Notes: a model not told the origin generated them from the letters alone. Shown: positions 47,277 to 56,524, numbered from the stretch's first letter. The stretch: 64,000 bases of DNA from an uncultured Rhizobiaceae group bacterium (GCA_937930845.1 CALHBJ010000011.1:62001-126000); one strand, 5' to 3'. Program-made: numbers and translations.

Positions 47277-48362
47277 TCAAAGTCGTAGGCCGGTCGTTTT
47301 GTCGAACACCATGATCTCATTTGTGCGAATGCCGAATGTCAGCATGCCGCCTGATTTCACGGGCGAAGCACTTTCGTGTTCAACGAGAATGTCGCTGTCG
47401 CCGCAGCGTGTTACCAATGTCGATTGCGCCCCCAGATATTCCGAAACAACCAGTCGAAGATCGATGGTCGCGTCAGACTTTGCGGGCTTTGTCGTGAACG
47501 AAGACGGGCGAATGCCCAAAGTGACGTCCCGGGACGCATGACTTTCCAGAATCCTGGCCGTCGCAGCGGGCAGTGCGATCTTGAAACCTTCGCCTTGAAC
47601 GAAGGTCTTGGATTTTTCCGTTATGATGGTGCCATCGAGAAAATTCATCGTGGGGCTGCCAATAAAACCAGCCACAAACCGATTGACCGGCGTCTTGAAC
47701 AATTCCTCCGGCGTGCCCTGTTGCTGGATAAGCCCTTCGGACATGACCACGATACGGTCGCCCAACGTCATGGCTTCAATTTGGTCATGGGTCACATAAA
47801 TCATGTTCTTGTCGAGCGTATCGCGCATCTCCGCCAGTTCCGTGCGCATCTTGGCGCGCAGCTTGGCATCGAGATTGGACAGGGGTTCATCGAACAGGAA
47901 TGTTGAAGCATCCCTCACCAAAGCACGGCCCATGGCAACGCGCTGGCGCTGGCCACCGGAAAGCTCGGCAGGCTTTCGATCAAGCAAGTGGCCGATATTC
48001 AACATATTGGCGACCCGCTTTACCTTTTCATCGATTTCCGATGCAGGTGCACGTTTGAGGCGCAGGGCAAACGACATGTTCCTCGCGATATTCATATGCG
48101 GGTACAACGCATAGTCCTGGAACACCATCGCCAGATCGCGCTGTTTCGGCGGCAAGTGGCCGATTGGTTTTTCATCAAAATAAACTTCACCACCGCTCAG
48201 GTCTTCAAGACCGGCAAGAATGCGCAACGTGGTGGATTTGCCACAACCAGACGGGCCAACAAGTACAGTGAACTCGCCATCATCCATGGTGAGATCAAGC
48301 GGCGGCAACACTCGCACCGCGCCATAACTCTTCTCAACCTGCTCCAATCGGATTGTTGGCAA
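47277..48362 (-). CDS. Sugar ABC transporter ATP-binding protein (UgpC/MsmK type)
   Basis: 361 aa from a TTG at 48362, five bases after GGGAGG; the longer frame to 48500 would overlap the LacI operator and adds 46 unconserved residues. Walker A is [11 protein letters not shown], the signature LSGGQRQRVAMGRALV, Walker B FLFDEPLSNLDAKLRAKMR, and the switch His is in YVTHDQ. A C-terminal TOBE/OB regulatory domain (about residues 235-361) ends the protein. It is the first gene of the operon ATPase, binding protein, MalF, MalG, cytochrome b561, and it is divergent from the LacI gene at 48518. Confidence 0.92.
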   Translation of the reverse strand: MPTIRLEQVEKSYGAVRVLPPLDLTMDDGEFTVLVGPSGCGKSTTLRILAGLEDLSGGEVYFDEKPIGHLPPKQRDLAMVFQDYALYPHMNIARNMSFALRLKRAPASEIDEKVKRVANMLNIGHLLDRKPAELSGGQRQRVAMGRALVRDASTFLFDEPLSNLDAKLRAKMRTELAEMRDTLDKNMIYVTHDQIEAMTLGDRIVVMSEGLIQQQGTPEELFKTPVNRFVAGFIGSPTMNFLDGTIITEKSKTFVQGEGFKIALPAATARILESHASRDVTLGIRPSSFTTKPAKSDATIDLRLVVSEYLGAQSTLVTRCGDSDILVEHESASPVKSGGMLTFGIRTNEIMVFDKTTGLRL

Positions 48363-48447
48363 CGTGTCCTCCCAGTCATCCGGTGCCGCCGTGACACCCT
48401 TAACAGAGCCCACACAGACCACCGGTTCAAACGAAAATTCAAAAAAC

Positions 48448-48465
48448 AACGTTAGCGCTAACGTT
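48448..48465. promoter_or_regulatory. LacI-type operator of the sugar ABC operon
   Basis: AACGTTAGCGCTAACGTT, a perfect 18-base palindrome with a central CG, typical of LacI-family sites. It lies between the ATPase TTG (48362) and the LacI ATG (48518), and shares GTTAnCGnTAAC with the gluconate operators near 40 and 42 kb. Confidence 0.8.
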
Positions 48466-48517
48466 AAATTGGGCGTAAGATCGGGCCTCCTACGTGACAC
48501 CTAAAGAAGGGTCTTCA

Positions 48518-49555
48518 ATGTCCAATCCCGATGACCATTCCCCTCCCCGCGCACGTATTGAAGACGTGGCCCGTGAAGCAAAAGTAAGCATTATGTCGGT
48601 GTCGCGGGCGATGCGGGGCGTTGAAGGATTGTCTGCCCAAAAGCGCGCCGAAATCCTCAAGGTCGCGCGGCGTCTGGGCTACGAACCTTCCAGCGTGGCG
48701 GGTTCCCTGGCAGCCGCAAACTCCACATTGATCGGCGTCAGCGTACCCACACTCAACGACGATGTATTTGGTGAAATTTTTGCCGGAATGCGCCCGGTAT
48801 TCAGCGCTTCAGGTTTTCAGACGGTATTCGACACCACCGAATACCAACTCAAACGCGAGGAAAACTGGATCGAACGGATGATTGCGTGGCGACCGGCGGG
48901 CATCGTGCTCAGTGGTGTCGATCACAGCAAGGCCTCGCGACGTAAGCTGATCAACAGCGGCATTCCCACGCTGGAAATCTGGGACCATGCGGATACGCCA
49001 ATCGACCTGTGTGTGGGCATAGACCATTATGATGCGGGGCGTCAGGCAGCCGCTTATCTGTTGTCACTGGGCTATACCCGACCGGCATATGTGGGCGTTG
49101 AATACCAACGCGACCAACGCGCCGACAAGAGACTGGACGGATTTCAGGAAGGTTTTGAAGCCGCCGGGCACCGGCTGATTGCCATCGAACGGCTTGAAGA
49201 GGCCGTTTCATTTGAAGCAGGTAAACAGGGTGTCGATCAATTGTTCGCCCGCCTGCCCGTCATCCCGGATGTGTTATATTTCCTCAATGATCACATGGCA
49301 CTAGGTGGTCTGCTGGAATGTGAAAGCCGGGGCCTTAATGTGCCAGATGATATTGGCATAGTCGGGTTCAACGGCCTCAACATCAACCGGGTTCTGGCCA
49401 AGCCCATCACCACGTCCATCACCCCAAGACTGAACATGGGACGCACCGGCGCCAGCATGCTGGTTGCGCGGATACGCAATGCCAAAACCGAACCCAGTCT
49501 CGCTTTGCCCGTGACACTTTTTGAAGGCGAGACAACGCGCACACAAGCTGAATAA
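48518..49555 (+). CDS. LacI family repressor of the sugar ABC operon
   Basis: 345 aa from the ATG at 48518 with GAAGGG upstream. The helix-turn-helix is IEDVAREAKVSIMSVSRAMRG (about residues 12-32), followed by the hinge RRLGYEPSSVAGSLAA and a periplasmic-binding-like core with dimer residues such as VGIDHYDAGRQAAAYLLSLGY. Its layout (GVSVPTLNDDVFGEIFAGM, WIERMIAWRPAGIVL) resembles GntR/IdnR subtypes. It most likely binds the palindrome just upstream and represses the sugar transporter and itself until an inducer appears. Confidence 0.92.
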   Translation: MSNPDDHSPPRARIEDVAREAKVSIMSVSRAMRGVEGLSAQKRAEILKVARRLGYEPSSVAGSLAAANSTLIGVSVPTLNDDVFGEIFAGMRPVFSASGFQTVFDTTEYQLKREENWIERMIAWRPAGIVLSGVDHSKASRRKLINSGIPTLEIWDHADTPIDLCVGIDHYDAGRQAAAYLLSLGYTRPAYVGVEYQRDQRADKRLDGFQEGFEAAGHRLIAIERLEEAVSFEAGKQGVDQLFARLPVIPDVLYFLNDHMALGGLLECESRGLNVPDDIGIVGFNGLNINRVLAKPITTSITPRLNMGRTGASMLVARIRNAKTEPSLALPVTLFEGETTRTQAE

Positions 49556-49610
49556 CCACAATCACCCCTACGCCCATAACCGGCGTTGACCTGCCTACCT
49601 GCAATGCTAT

Positions 49611-49626
49611 TTGTTAGCGATAACAA
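49611..49626. promoter_or_regulatory. Imperfect gluconate-type operator upstream of second LacI gene
   Basis: TTGTTAGCGATAACAA has six-base perfect arms TTGTTA and TAACAA around GCGA. Its core GTTAGCGATAAC is intermediate between the 48448 site and the 40300/41884 sites. It ends 16 bases before the TTG start, so it suits autoregulation. Confidence 0.65.
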
Positions 49627-49642
49627 TCAGGAGTTTGCAGCG

Positions 49643-50656
49643 TTGAAAACCCGGCCCGCGACCATGGCAGATGTGGGTAAATTGGCAGGCGTTTCGCCCA
49701 TGACGGTGTCGCGCGCCCTGCGCCCGGACACGTCGGTGAGCACCAAGACCCGCGAAAAAATCGAAAAGGCGGCCAAGGAACTCGGCTATCTCATCGATTC
49801 AAATGCCGCAGGATTCGCCTCTCGCCGAACCGGTTTTGTGGCTGTGACAATTCCCTCCATCAACAATGCAAACTTCGCTGACACCTTGCGCGGCCTCACC
49901 GATGGTCTCAAGCAAAGCGGCCTTCAGGTATTGCTCGGCTACACCAATTACGATGTGGCCGAAGAGGAACGGCTGGTGGAACAATTGCTAAAGCGCCGAC
50001 CCGAAGCGATTGTCGTCACCGGGGGAAATCACACCCCCCATTGCCGCGCATTGCTGCAAAATGCCGGAATACCGGTTTTGGAAATATGGGACGATCCAGC
50101 CGACCCGGTAGACACTGTGATCGGATTTTCCAACGCTGGAGCCTGCGCCCTGATCGTTGAACATCTGGTGGCGCAGGGCCATACGCGCATTGGATTTCTG
50201 GGCAGCGACGAGACCCGCGACCGGCGCGGCAAGGATCGCCATCTTGGTTTCGTCGAGGCATTGGAGAGACACGGTCTGGTCAGCGACCGTACCATTTTCA
50301 GCGCCATTGCCCCATCTTCCATGCGCGAGGGCGCGGCCTGTGCAACCCAATTGCTGGACCGCTGGCCAGACACCCAGGCAATCATGTGCGTCTCTGATCT
50401 TGTTGCCTTTGGTGCCATGAGCCAATGCCAGCGCAGGGGGCTGAAAGTGCCCCAGGACATCGCCATTTGCGGCTTTGGGGCTTACGATCTGTCAGAATTT
50501 GCGGTTCCCGCAATCACCACAATTGATGTGGGTGCCGGACAAATTGGCGCCACTACGGCCCAGACCGTCCTTGACCGTTTGATGGGCAACACGCCCAACC
50601 CCTCCCGCATATTGCTGACACCCAAGGTGATTGTTCGCGAAAGTTCCGCAAGTTAG
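49643..50656 (+). CDS. LacI family repressor, GntR-like
   Basis: 337 aa from a TTG at 49643 with AGGAG nine bases upstream; the ATG at 49586 would include the operator in coding DNA. The HTH reads MADVGKLAGVSPMTVSRALRP, followed by the hinge AKELGYLIDSNAAGFAS and a ligand core with DVAEEERLVEQLLKRRPEAIVVTGG and VPVLEIWDD. These pieces are close in pattern to E. coli GntR, so it is the best candidate for the repressor of the lactonase, idonate and gluconate genes, acting at the two identical palindromes. It is followed by the flavoprotein gene 79 bases downstream. Confidence 0.9.
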   Translation: MKTRPATMADVGKLAGVSPMTVSRALRPDTSVSTKTREKIEKAAKELGYLIDSNAAGFASRRTGFVAVTIPSINNANFADTLRGLTDGLKQSGLQVLLGYTNYDVAEEERLVEQLLKRRPEAIVVTGGNHTPHCRALLQNAGIPVLEIWDDPADPVDTVIGFSNAGACALIVEHLVAQGHTRIGFLGSDETRDRRGKDRHLGFVEALERHGLVSDRTIFSAIAPSSMREGAACATQLLDRWPDTQAIMCVSDLVAFGAMSQCQRRGLKVPQDIAICGFGAYDLSEFAVPAITTIDVGAGQIGATTAQTVLDRLMGNTPNPSRILLTPKVIVRESSAS

Positions 50657-50735
50657 GCAAGGATTGCATTGCCACGCTGGTACATCTGGTCAATCATCAA
50701 AGCATTGTCCACCATCCAGCAAGCGTATCGGTTCC

Positions 50736-52142
50736 ATGACGGAAAACCTGTCGAGCGATTATCTCATCATAGGCAGCGGAGCTGTGGGCATGGCCTTTGC
50801 TGACACGATGTTGTCGGACAGCGATGCCGACATGATCATCGTCGACCGCCATGCCAAACCAGGTGGGCACTGGAACCTGGCTTATCCTTTCGTGACCCTG
50901 CATCAGCCCTCCGCATTCTACGGGGTGAGTTCGCGCGAATTAAGCAACAATCAGCTCGACCAGACAGGCTTGAACACAGGATTGGCAAGTCTCGCTTCAG
51001 GGGCCGCGGTGAGCGCCTATTTCGACGCGATCATGCGTGAACGATTTCTGCCTTCCGGGCGTGTTCGGTTTTTCCCAATGTGCGATTATCTGGGCAATGG
51101 AATGTTCAAATCCCTGCTGACCGGTGCAGAATTTAATGTCAGCGTGAACCGAAAAACGGTGGATGCAACCTATCTGAAAACCACCATCCCGGCCACGCAC
51201 ACACCGTCATTTTCGGTTCAGGAAGGACAGCTTTTCATACCTGTAAATGATCTGCCCAAAGTCACCCAAAAACCCGATGGTTATGTGGTGATTGGGGGTG
51301 GCAAGACCGGCATTGATGCCTGCCTGTGGCTGATGGAAAATGGTGTATCGCCCAACGCCATTTGCTGGATCATGCCCCGTGACGGCTGGTTGCTCGACCG
51401 CCGCAACACCCAGTCCAGCGTTGAATTCTTCACGGACACGATGGGCGCCCACGCAGCTCAGTTTGAAGCCATTGCCGCCGCCACCAGCGTGGATGATTTG
51501 TTTGACCGCCTGGAAAAAGCCGGCGTTTTATTGCGCATAGATCCATCGGTGAAACCCTTAATGTTCCATGGCGCAACCGTCAGCCAGGCGGAGTTGACAC
51601 AATTACGCCGCATCAAAAACATCGCCCGCATGGGCCGGGTAAAGCACCTTGGGCTTGATCAAATTGAGCTGGTCGCGGGAACGATCAAGACCACGCCCAA
51701 CACATTACACATTGACTGTTCCGCCAGCGCGATCACCAATCTAAACACCAAACCCGTTTTTCAGGGCGACCTGATCACACCCCAGGCCGTGCGGTCCTAT
51801 CAGCCGGTCTTCAGCGCTTCGCTCATCGCCCATGTGGAAGCGACACGTAAAACCGATGAAGAGAAGAACAGCCTGTGTGAAGTCGTACCCCTGCCCAATC
51901 GTGATACCGATTGGATTCGCATGATGGTCCCCTTCATGATGAACCAGTATCAATGGTCCAGGGATTCGCAATTGCGCGCCTGGCTGGCCAATAACCGTCT
52001 GGATGGATTCAGCCGCATGGTGCGAGATGTGGACAAGGAGGATACGGAAAAACACGCCATTCTTCAGCGAATTCGGCGCAGTTCCATGCCAGCCATGGCA
52101 AATCTTCAAAATCTTATTGCCGAATTGGACAAGGCTTCATGA
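50736..52142 (+). CDS. FAD/NAD(P)-binding oxidoreductase, monooxygenase-like
   Basis: 468 aa from the ATG at 50736. An FAD Rossmann motif GSGAVGMAFADTML is near residue 13, then a PGGHWNLAYPFVTLHQPSAFYGV segment that resembles class B flavin monooxygenases, and a second dinucleotide motif GGGKTGIDACLWL around residue 190. The FMO fingerprint FxGxxxHxxxY was not found, so Baeyer-Villiger or N-hydroxylating activity is not assured. Its stop overlaps the DUF2855 start by four bases (ATGA). The pair has no characterised function known to me. Confidence 0.75.
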   Translation: MTENLSSDYLIIGSGAVGMAFADTMLSDSDADMIIVDRHAKPGGHWNLAYPFVTLHQPSAFYGVSSRELSNNQLDQTGLNTGLASLASGAAVSAYFDAIMRERFLPSGRVRFFPMCDYLGNGMFKSLLTGAEFNVSVNRKTVDATYLKTTIPATHTPSFSVQEGQLFIPVNDLPKVTQKPDGYVVIGGGKTGIDACLWLMENGVSPNAICWIMPRDGWLLDRRNTQSSVEFFTDTMGAHAAQFEAIAAATSVDDLFDRLEKAGVLLRIDPSVKPLMFHGATVSQAELTQLRRIKNIARMGRVKHLGLDQIELVAGTIKTTPNTLHIDCSASAITNLNTKPVFQGDLITPQAVRSYQPVFSASLIAHVEATRKTDEEKNSLCEVVPLPNRDTDWIRMMVPFMMNQYQWSRDSQLRAWLANNRLDGFSRMVRDVDKEDTEKHAILQRIRRSSMPAMANLQNLIAELDKAS

Positions 52143-53239
52143 CCCAATTTCAGATTTCAAAAACCGACCTTGCCACCACAAGAATTGTAACAACCGACCT
52201 TAAGGCAATACCCCTCGCCCCCGGTGAAATTCTGGTGCGCATCGAAAAGTTTGGTTTCTCCGCCAACAATGTCACCTATGCCGTTGCGGGAGAGACCCTG
52301 AGCTATTGGCAATTCTTCCCGGCAAGTGGTGCCGACGCAGGTGACGATGCCAGCACCTGGGGCGTATTGCCGGTCTGGGGCTTTGCAAAGGTCATTGCCG
52401 CAAACGACAGTCCTATCGCTGTTGGCGAACGGTTATTTGGATATTTTCCGCCTGCAACCCATCTGGTGATGTCGCCCGTGGACACAACACCAATGCACTT
52501 CTTCGATGGTGCCCCGCACCGCGCCGAACTTCCTAAAGGCTACAATATGTATCGGCGGGTGGACGGCGAACCGGAATACAACAGCGCAGGCGACGATATG
52601 CGCATGTTGCTCTATCCGCTCTACATCACTTCGTTTTGCCTGTGGGATTTGATGAAAGACGAGAATTGGTATGGTGCCGAACAGGTCATCATCATCAGCG
52701 CATCCAGCAAAACAGCCATCGGTCTGGCCTATGCGCTGGAAGCCGATGAAGATGCGCCCTCAATCGTTGGCATGACATCCCCGCGCAACATGGATTTCGT
52801 TGACCAATTGGGCATCTATGACCAATGCGTTGGATATGATGGGTTTGAGGCCGTCCTGGCCGACAAACCAAGCATGATCGTTGACATGGCGGGCAATGCG
52901 CAGGTGCTTGGCCAACTGCACCAGCAACTGGGGGACAACATGGTCAAAACCCTCAATGTTGGACTGACCCATTGGGAGAGCAATCGCCGTGACGACAAAA
53001 TCATCCGCGACCGCAGCGAATTCTTCTTTGCACCAAGTCGAATTCAAACACGCATGAAGGATTGGGGCGCAAAAGAATTCGGTACCCGCTCCACCAGTTT
53101 CGTCATGGAAACCGCCGCCAAAAGCAGCCAATGGCTACAGCTCAAACAAATCGATGATTTGAGAGGACTGGAACAGGTCTACCTTGACGCGGTTAAGGGT
53201 AACATCGATCCGGCCGAAGGTCTGCTGATCAAACTTTAG
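52139..53239 (+). CDS. DUF2855 family protein
   Basis: 366 aa. The N-terminal third resembles the GroES-like domain of medium-chain dehydrogenases (GEILVRIEKFGFSANNVTYAVAG, GFAKVIAAN, GERLFGYFPPATHL). The middle has VIIISASSKTAIGLAYAL where typical enzymes have a GxGxxG loop, a DUF2855 trait, so nucleotide binding may be altered. No zinc-ligand cysteines are visible. It is translationally coupled to the flavoprotein gene, so the two may oxidise and then process one substrate. Function unknown. Confidence 0.8.
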   Translation: MTQFQISKTDLATTRIVTTDLKAIPLAPGEILVRIEKFGFSANNVTYAVAGETLSYWQFFPASGADAGDDASTWGVLPVWGFAKVIAANDSPIAVGERLFGYFPPATHLVMSPVDTTPMHFFDGAPHRAELPKGYNMYRRVDGEPEYNSAGDDMRMLLYPLYITSFCLWDLMKDENWYGAEQVIIISASSKTAIGLAYALEADEDAPSIVGMTSPRNMDFVDQLGIYDQCVGYDGFEAVLADKPSMIVDMAGNAQVLGQLHQQLGDNMVKTLNVGLTHWESNRRDDKIIRDRSEFFFAPSRIQTRMKDWGAKEFGTRSTSFVMETAAKSSQWLQLKQIDDLRGLEQVYLDAVKGNIDPAEGLLIKL

Positions 53240-53249
53240 GGTCAAGAAC

Positions 53250-55112
53250 TTAGCTGCCGCGCACCACATCCATGAATATAACACCGAACTGTTCAAGCTT
53301 GCTCTTGCCCACACCTTTGACTTGCGAAAACTCTTCGTCATTGGTCGGCCTGCGTTGCGCCATGTCAGCCAGGGTTTTGTCCGGGAAAACCGCATAGGCA
53401 GGCACGCCGCGTTCCTTGGCCAATTGCAGCCGCTTGCGTTTCAATTGTGCTAGCAATTCGCGATCCCGGTCGGACAAATCCGGTGCCGGTTGCGATGTGC
53501 CAAATGCCGACGCGCCGCGCTGCGGTTTGCGGGCCGGTTTTGGCGCAAGCGCATCGGCGCGGAATTCAAACTGCCCCTGGCCCCGCGACAGGGCGTTGCC
53601 TTTTTCCGTAATCAGCAGGCTGGAATACCCGGCCACATCCACTTCCAAAAAGCCACTTGCCGTCATCTGGCGAATGATCGCCTGCCATTGCGGTTTTGAA
53701 TAACGTTCGCCGGTCCCGTGGCATTCCAGCCGGTCGTGACGGGCCTGGGTAACCTTTTCGGTTTCAGCGCCACGTAACACGTCAATGATATGCGCCTGTC
53801 CATACCGTTGTCCGGTTTCGAAAATCGCGCCGAAAACTGTCTCCGCCTCCCAGGTGCCATCGCGCATTTCCACCGGATTGCGGCAATTGTCGCAATTGCC
53901 GCATGGCGGCGTGGTTTCACCAAAATAAGCAAGCAAGGTCTGGCGTCGGCAGCCCTGGGCTTCGGCATAGGTGATCAGGGAGTTCAACCGCGAGATTTCG
54001 CGGCGCTTGTGATCCTCTTCCGTGCCTTCCTGCTCGACAAACTGGCGGCGCAGGCGAATGTCGCCGGGGCCAAATATCATATGCGCCTCTGCGGGGTCGC
54101 CGTCGCGCCCGGCCCGGCCAATTTCCTGATAATAGGCCTCGATGGAACCGGGCAAATCCGTGTGGAACACAAACCGCACATCCGGCTTGTCGATGCCCAT
54201 GCCAAACGCAATTGTGGCGGCCACCACCAGATCATCTTCGGTCACAAACCGGCTTTGGCGGGCTGAGCGTTCATCCCGTTCCAGCCCAGCATGATAGGCG
54301 GTGGCGTTGATGCCGTTTTCACGCAGCACCTCGGCTGCCTCTTCAGTCTTGCGCCGCGACAGGCAATAAACAATCCCGCTTTGTCCCTTGCGCGCACCCA
54401 CATAATCCAGAAGCTGGTTTTTCCAGCCGCCTTTGGGAGCAACATTGAGCGTGATATTGGGCCGGTCAAAACTCGATACAAATGTGCGGTGGGGGCCGTT
54501 GAACAATTGCAGTTCAATATCCTTGCGCGTGGCTTCGTCTGCGGTGGCTGTCATGGCCGCAATCGGCACATCGGGAAACCGTTGGCCCAACACCCCAAGG
54601 GCTGCATATTCCGGCCTGAAGGAAGGCCCCCACTGGCTCATACAATGGGCTTCATCGATGGCAAACAGACAGATCGGCAAGCGCGAGAGTGCGGCCAGCA
54701 TACGTTCTGTCACCAGCCGTTCCGGCGCCATATACAAAATGCGGGTTTCACCACCGGCAACACGTTGCCATGCCGCCACATTGGATTCACGGTCATTGTT
54801 GGAATGGATGGCATCAGCTGCAACACCGTTGAGCCGAAGTGCCGAAACCTGATCCTGCATCAAGGCCACAAGCGGCGACACCACAATGGTCAGCCCTTCC
54901 ATTGCCAGAGCTGGCACCTGAAAGCACAGCGATTTACCCGCCCCCGTGGGCATGACAGCCAACACAGACGTGCCGCCCAGCAATGTGTCGATAATTTCTT
55001 CCTGCCCGGGACGAAAGGCTGAATAGCCAAAAACATCGCGCAGAACCGTCAGCTTATCCGCCACATTCGCACGCACAAACGCAGCAGTGTCAGCAAGAGC
55101 AGACTGGGACAT
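53250..55112 (-). CDS. recQ: ATP-dependent DNA helicase RecQ
   Basis: 620 aa superfamily 2 3'-5' helicase for recombination and fork repair. Walker A is MPTGAGKSLCFQ, the DEAH box is IDEAHCMSQWG, and motif VI region IGRAGRDG is present. The zinc-binding subdomain shows CRRQTLLAYFGE and CGNCDNC, followed by a winged-helix (RQC) and a C-terminal HRDC domain (about 535-615, ELLAQLKRKRLQLAKERGVPAYAVFPDKTLADMA). All canonical domains are intact. It converges with the DUF2855 gene with ten bases between stops. Confidence 0.95.
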   Translation of the reverse strand: MSQSALADTAAFVRANVADKLTVLRDVFGYSAFRPGQEEIIDTLLGGTSVLAVMPTGAGKSLCFQVPALAMEGLTIVVSPLVALMQDQVSALRLNGVAADAIHSNNDRESNVAAWQRVAGGETRILYMAPERLVTERMLAALSRLPICLFAIDEAHCMSQWGPSFRPEYAALGVLGQRFPDVPIAAMTATADEATRKDIELQLFNGPHRTFVSSFDRPNITLNVAPKGGWKNQLLDYVGARKGQSGIVYCLSRRKTEEAAEVLRENGINATAYHAGLERDERSARQSRFVTEDDLVVAATIAFGMGIDKPDVRFVFHTDLPGSIEAYYQEIGRAGRDGDPAEAHMIFGPGDIRLRRQFVEQEGTEEDHKRREISRLNSLITYAEAQGCRRQTLLAYFGETTPPCGNCDNCRNPVEMRDGTWEAETVFGAIFETGQRYGQAHIIDVLRGAETEKVTQARHDRLECHGTGERYSKPQWQAIIRQMTASGFLEVDVAGYSSLLITEKGNALSRGQGQFEFRADALAPKPARKPQRGASAFGTSQPAPDLSDRDRELLAQLKRKRLQLAKERGVPAYAVFPDKTLADMAQRRPTNDEEFSQVKGVGKSKLEQFGVIFMDVVRGS

Positions 55113-55242
55113 GAAATTCCATAGACGGAAGCGAATCGGTTGCAGCCACCATAACCCGGTGGTCGCTTGAGCTAAATGGGGGCAAATAAATGAACCTGGA
55201 AATTTGGCTTAGAAAAGCACTCACCTGGCCAGGTTCGCCCAG

Positions 55243-55977
55243 TTACACGCCGTAAATCTTTCCAGCCCGGTCGCGCCAGTGCTTGTTGCGGTCGATCTGC
55301 TCCAATTGTCGTCTGCGCCATTGGGCAAACAAGGTTTTGCGGGGCCGGGGAAGCTTTTGGCCCAGCACTTCAAGGCTGCTGATATTATCCAACCTGAAAG
55401 AACGGAAATCCTCCCGCAGGGTGCACCAGGCAACAAGAACGGTTGCGTTTTGAAAAAAGCTCAACAAAACCGGCCACACGACCCGTTTGGACTCATTGCC
55501 CTTTAGATCGCGATAGCAAATATGCAATTGCAATTCATCACCCATCGCGCCCCGCAATTCCTGCATCTCAATGGAATATTCCGGTGGGCTTTGATAGGTC
55601 GGCGCAAACAGGGGCGTGTCGACCAACCGCTCCTTGAGGTGCGCAGGCACCACCGCTGCGATTTTGGCAAGAGCATCTTGGACGGCCGTTGACATGGCCG
55701 TGTCCACCCGCCCGTCCATCATCCGCGCGCCCAGCATCAAGGCTTCCAGTTCGGCAACCGAAAACATCAGCGGCGGCACATCATAACCGTCTTCCAATAT
55801 GTAACCGACCCCAGCCTCACCCCGCACTGGAACGCCAGTAGATTCCAGCGACGCCATGTCGCGATAGAGGGTGCGCAGAGAAATTTCCAACTCCTCGGCA
55901 ATAGCAGTTCCCGCCACCGGACGGTTCATCCGGCGCAATATCTGTATAATCTGAAGCAGTCTGTCAGCACGTCTCAT
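55243..55977 (-). CDS. YafY family WYL-domain transcriptional regulator
   Basis: 244 aa. The N-terminal winged helix (MRRADRLLQIIQILRRMNRPV, LEISLRTLYRDMASLESTGVPV, GEAGVGYIL) is the usual YafY opening, followed by the WYL effector domain around 140-215 (LHICYRDLKGNESKRVVWP, VLVAWCTLREDFRSFRLDNI). WYL proteins sense nucleotides or other ligands; family YafY often controls a neighbouring gene. It is divergent from the DUF1801 gene, and a perfect inverted repeat lies between them. Confidence 0.9.
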   Translation of the reverse strand: MRRADRLLQIIQILRRMNRPVAGTAIAEELEISLRTLYRDMASLESTGVPVRGEAGVGYILEDGYDVPPLMFSVAELEALMLGARMMDGRVDTAMSTAVQDALAKIAAVVPAHLKERLVDTPLFAPTYQSPPEYSIEMQELRGAMGDELQLHICYRDLKGNESKRVVWPVLLSFFQNATVLVAWCTLREDFRSFRLDNISSLEVLGQKLPRPRKTLFAQWRRRQLEQIDRNKHWRDRAGKIYGV

Positions 55978-55998
55978 GGTATGAACATACTACCGGCG

Positions 55999-56026
55999 CC
56001 ATGCTGACACCATGATGTCAGCATGG
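55999..56026. promoter_or_regulatory. Inverted repeat between yafY-like and DUF1801 genes, candidate operator
   Basis: CCATGCTGACA-N6-TGTCAGCATGG, perfect 11-base arms, in the 100-base divergent promoter region. A smaller palindrome GTATG-AA-CATAC (55979-55990) lies right at the yafY start. It is the likely binding site of the WYL regulator. Confidence 0.6.
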
Positions 56027-56077
56027 TGATGGTAAAGATATTTCGGCAACTCAAACCGGCCACTGGAGGTAAGAAAA

Positions 56078-56494
56078 ATGTCGCATCCCGTTTCCAGGGG
56101 CGTTGAGGACTATTTCAATGCTCAGTCGGACGCTGCAAGTCAGACCCTGCACCTCTTGCGCGATCTAGTGTTCGAAGTTGCTGCTTCGAACCCCGACATC
56201 GGAGTGGTGGAAGAAACGTTGAAATGGGGCCAGCCTTCCTATCTGACTCCGCAAACCAAATCCGGAAGCACGCTGCGATTGGCGACAGACAAGCAGGGAA
56301 AGCCCGCAATTTATATCAATTGCCAGACCACATTGGCTGATCAGGTGCGCAATCTTTATCCAGATCAGTTTGAGATTCAAAAGAACCGCCAGGTGCAGCC
56401 CTTACTTCCCGTCCACGAAATGGACGCCGCTATTCGCCACGTCATCGCGCTTGTCTTGACCTATCACCGGCGACCAAAATCACTTTCCGCTTGA
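56078..56494 (+). CDS. DUF1801 domain-containing protein
   Basis: 138 aa cytosolic protein. The DUF1801 (YdhG/YjbR-like) pattern shows LLRDLVFEVAASNPDIGVVEETLKWGQPSYLT, then ATDKQGKPAIYINCQTTLADQVRNLYPD. Relatives include small proteins linked to iron handling, but no reaction is established. GGAGG lies eight bases before the ATG. The divergent YafY-type regulator and the repeat between them suggest regulated expression. Downstream after 30 bases is an EamA transporter gene that could be in the same transcript. Confidence 0.8.
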   Translation: MSHPVSRGVEDYFNAQSDAASQTLHLLRDLVFEVAASNPDIGVVEETLKWGQPSYLTPQTKSGSTLRLATDKQGKPAIYINCQTTLADQVRNLYPDQFEIQKNRQVQPLLPVHEMDAAIRHVIALVLTYHRRPKSLSA

Positions 56495-56524
56495 CCTGAC
56501 AGCCGCCAGCGGTGACGAGGGGTG

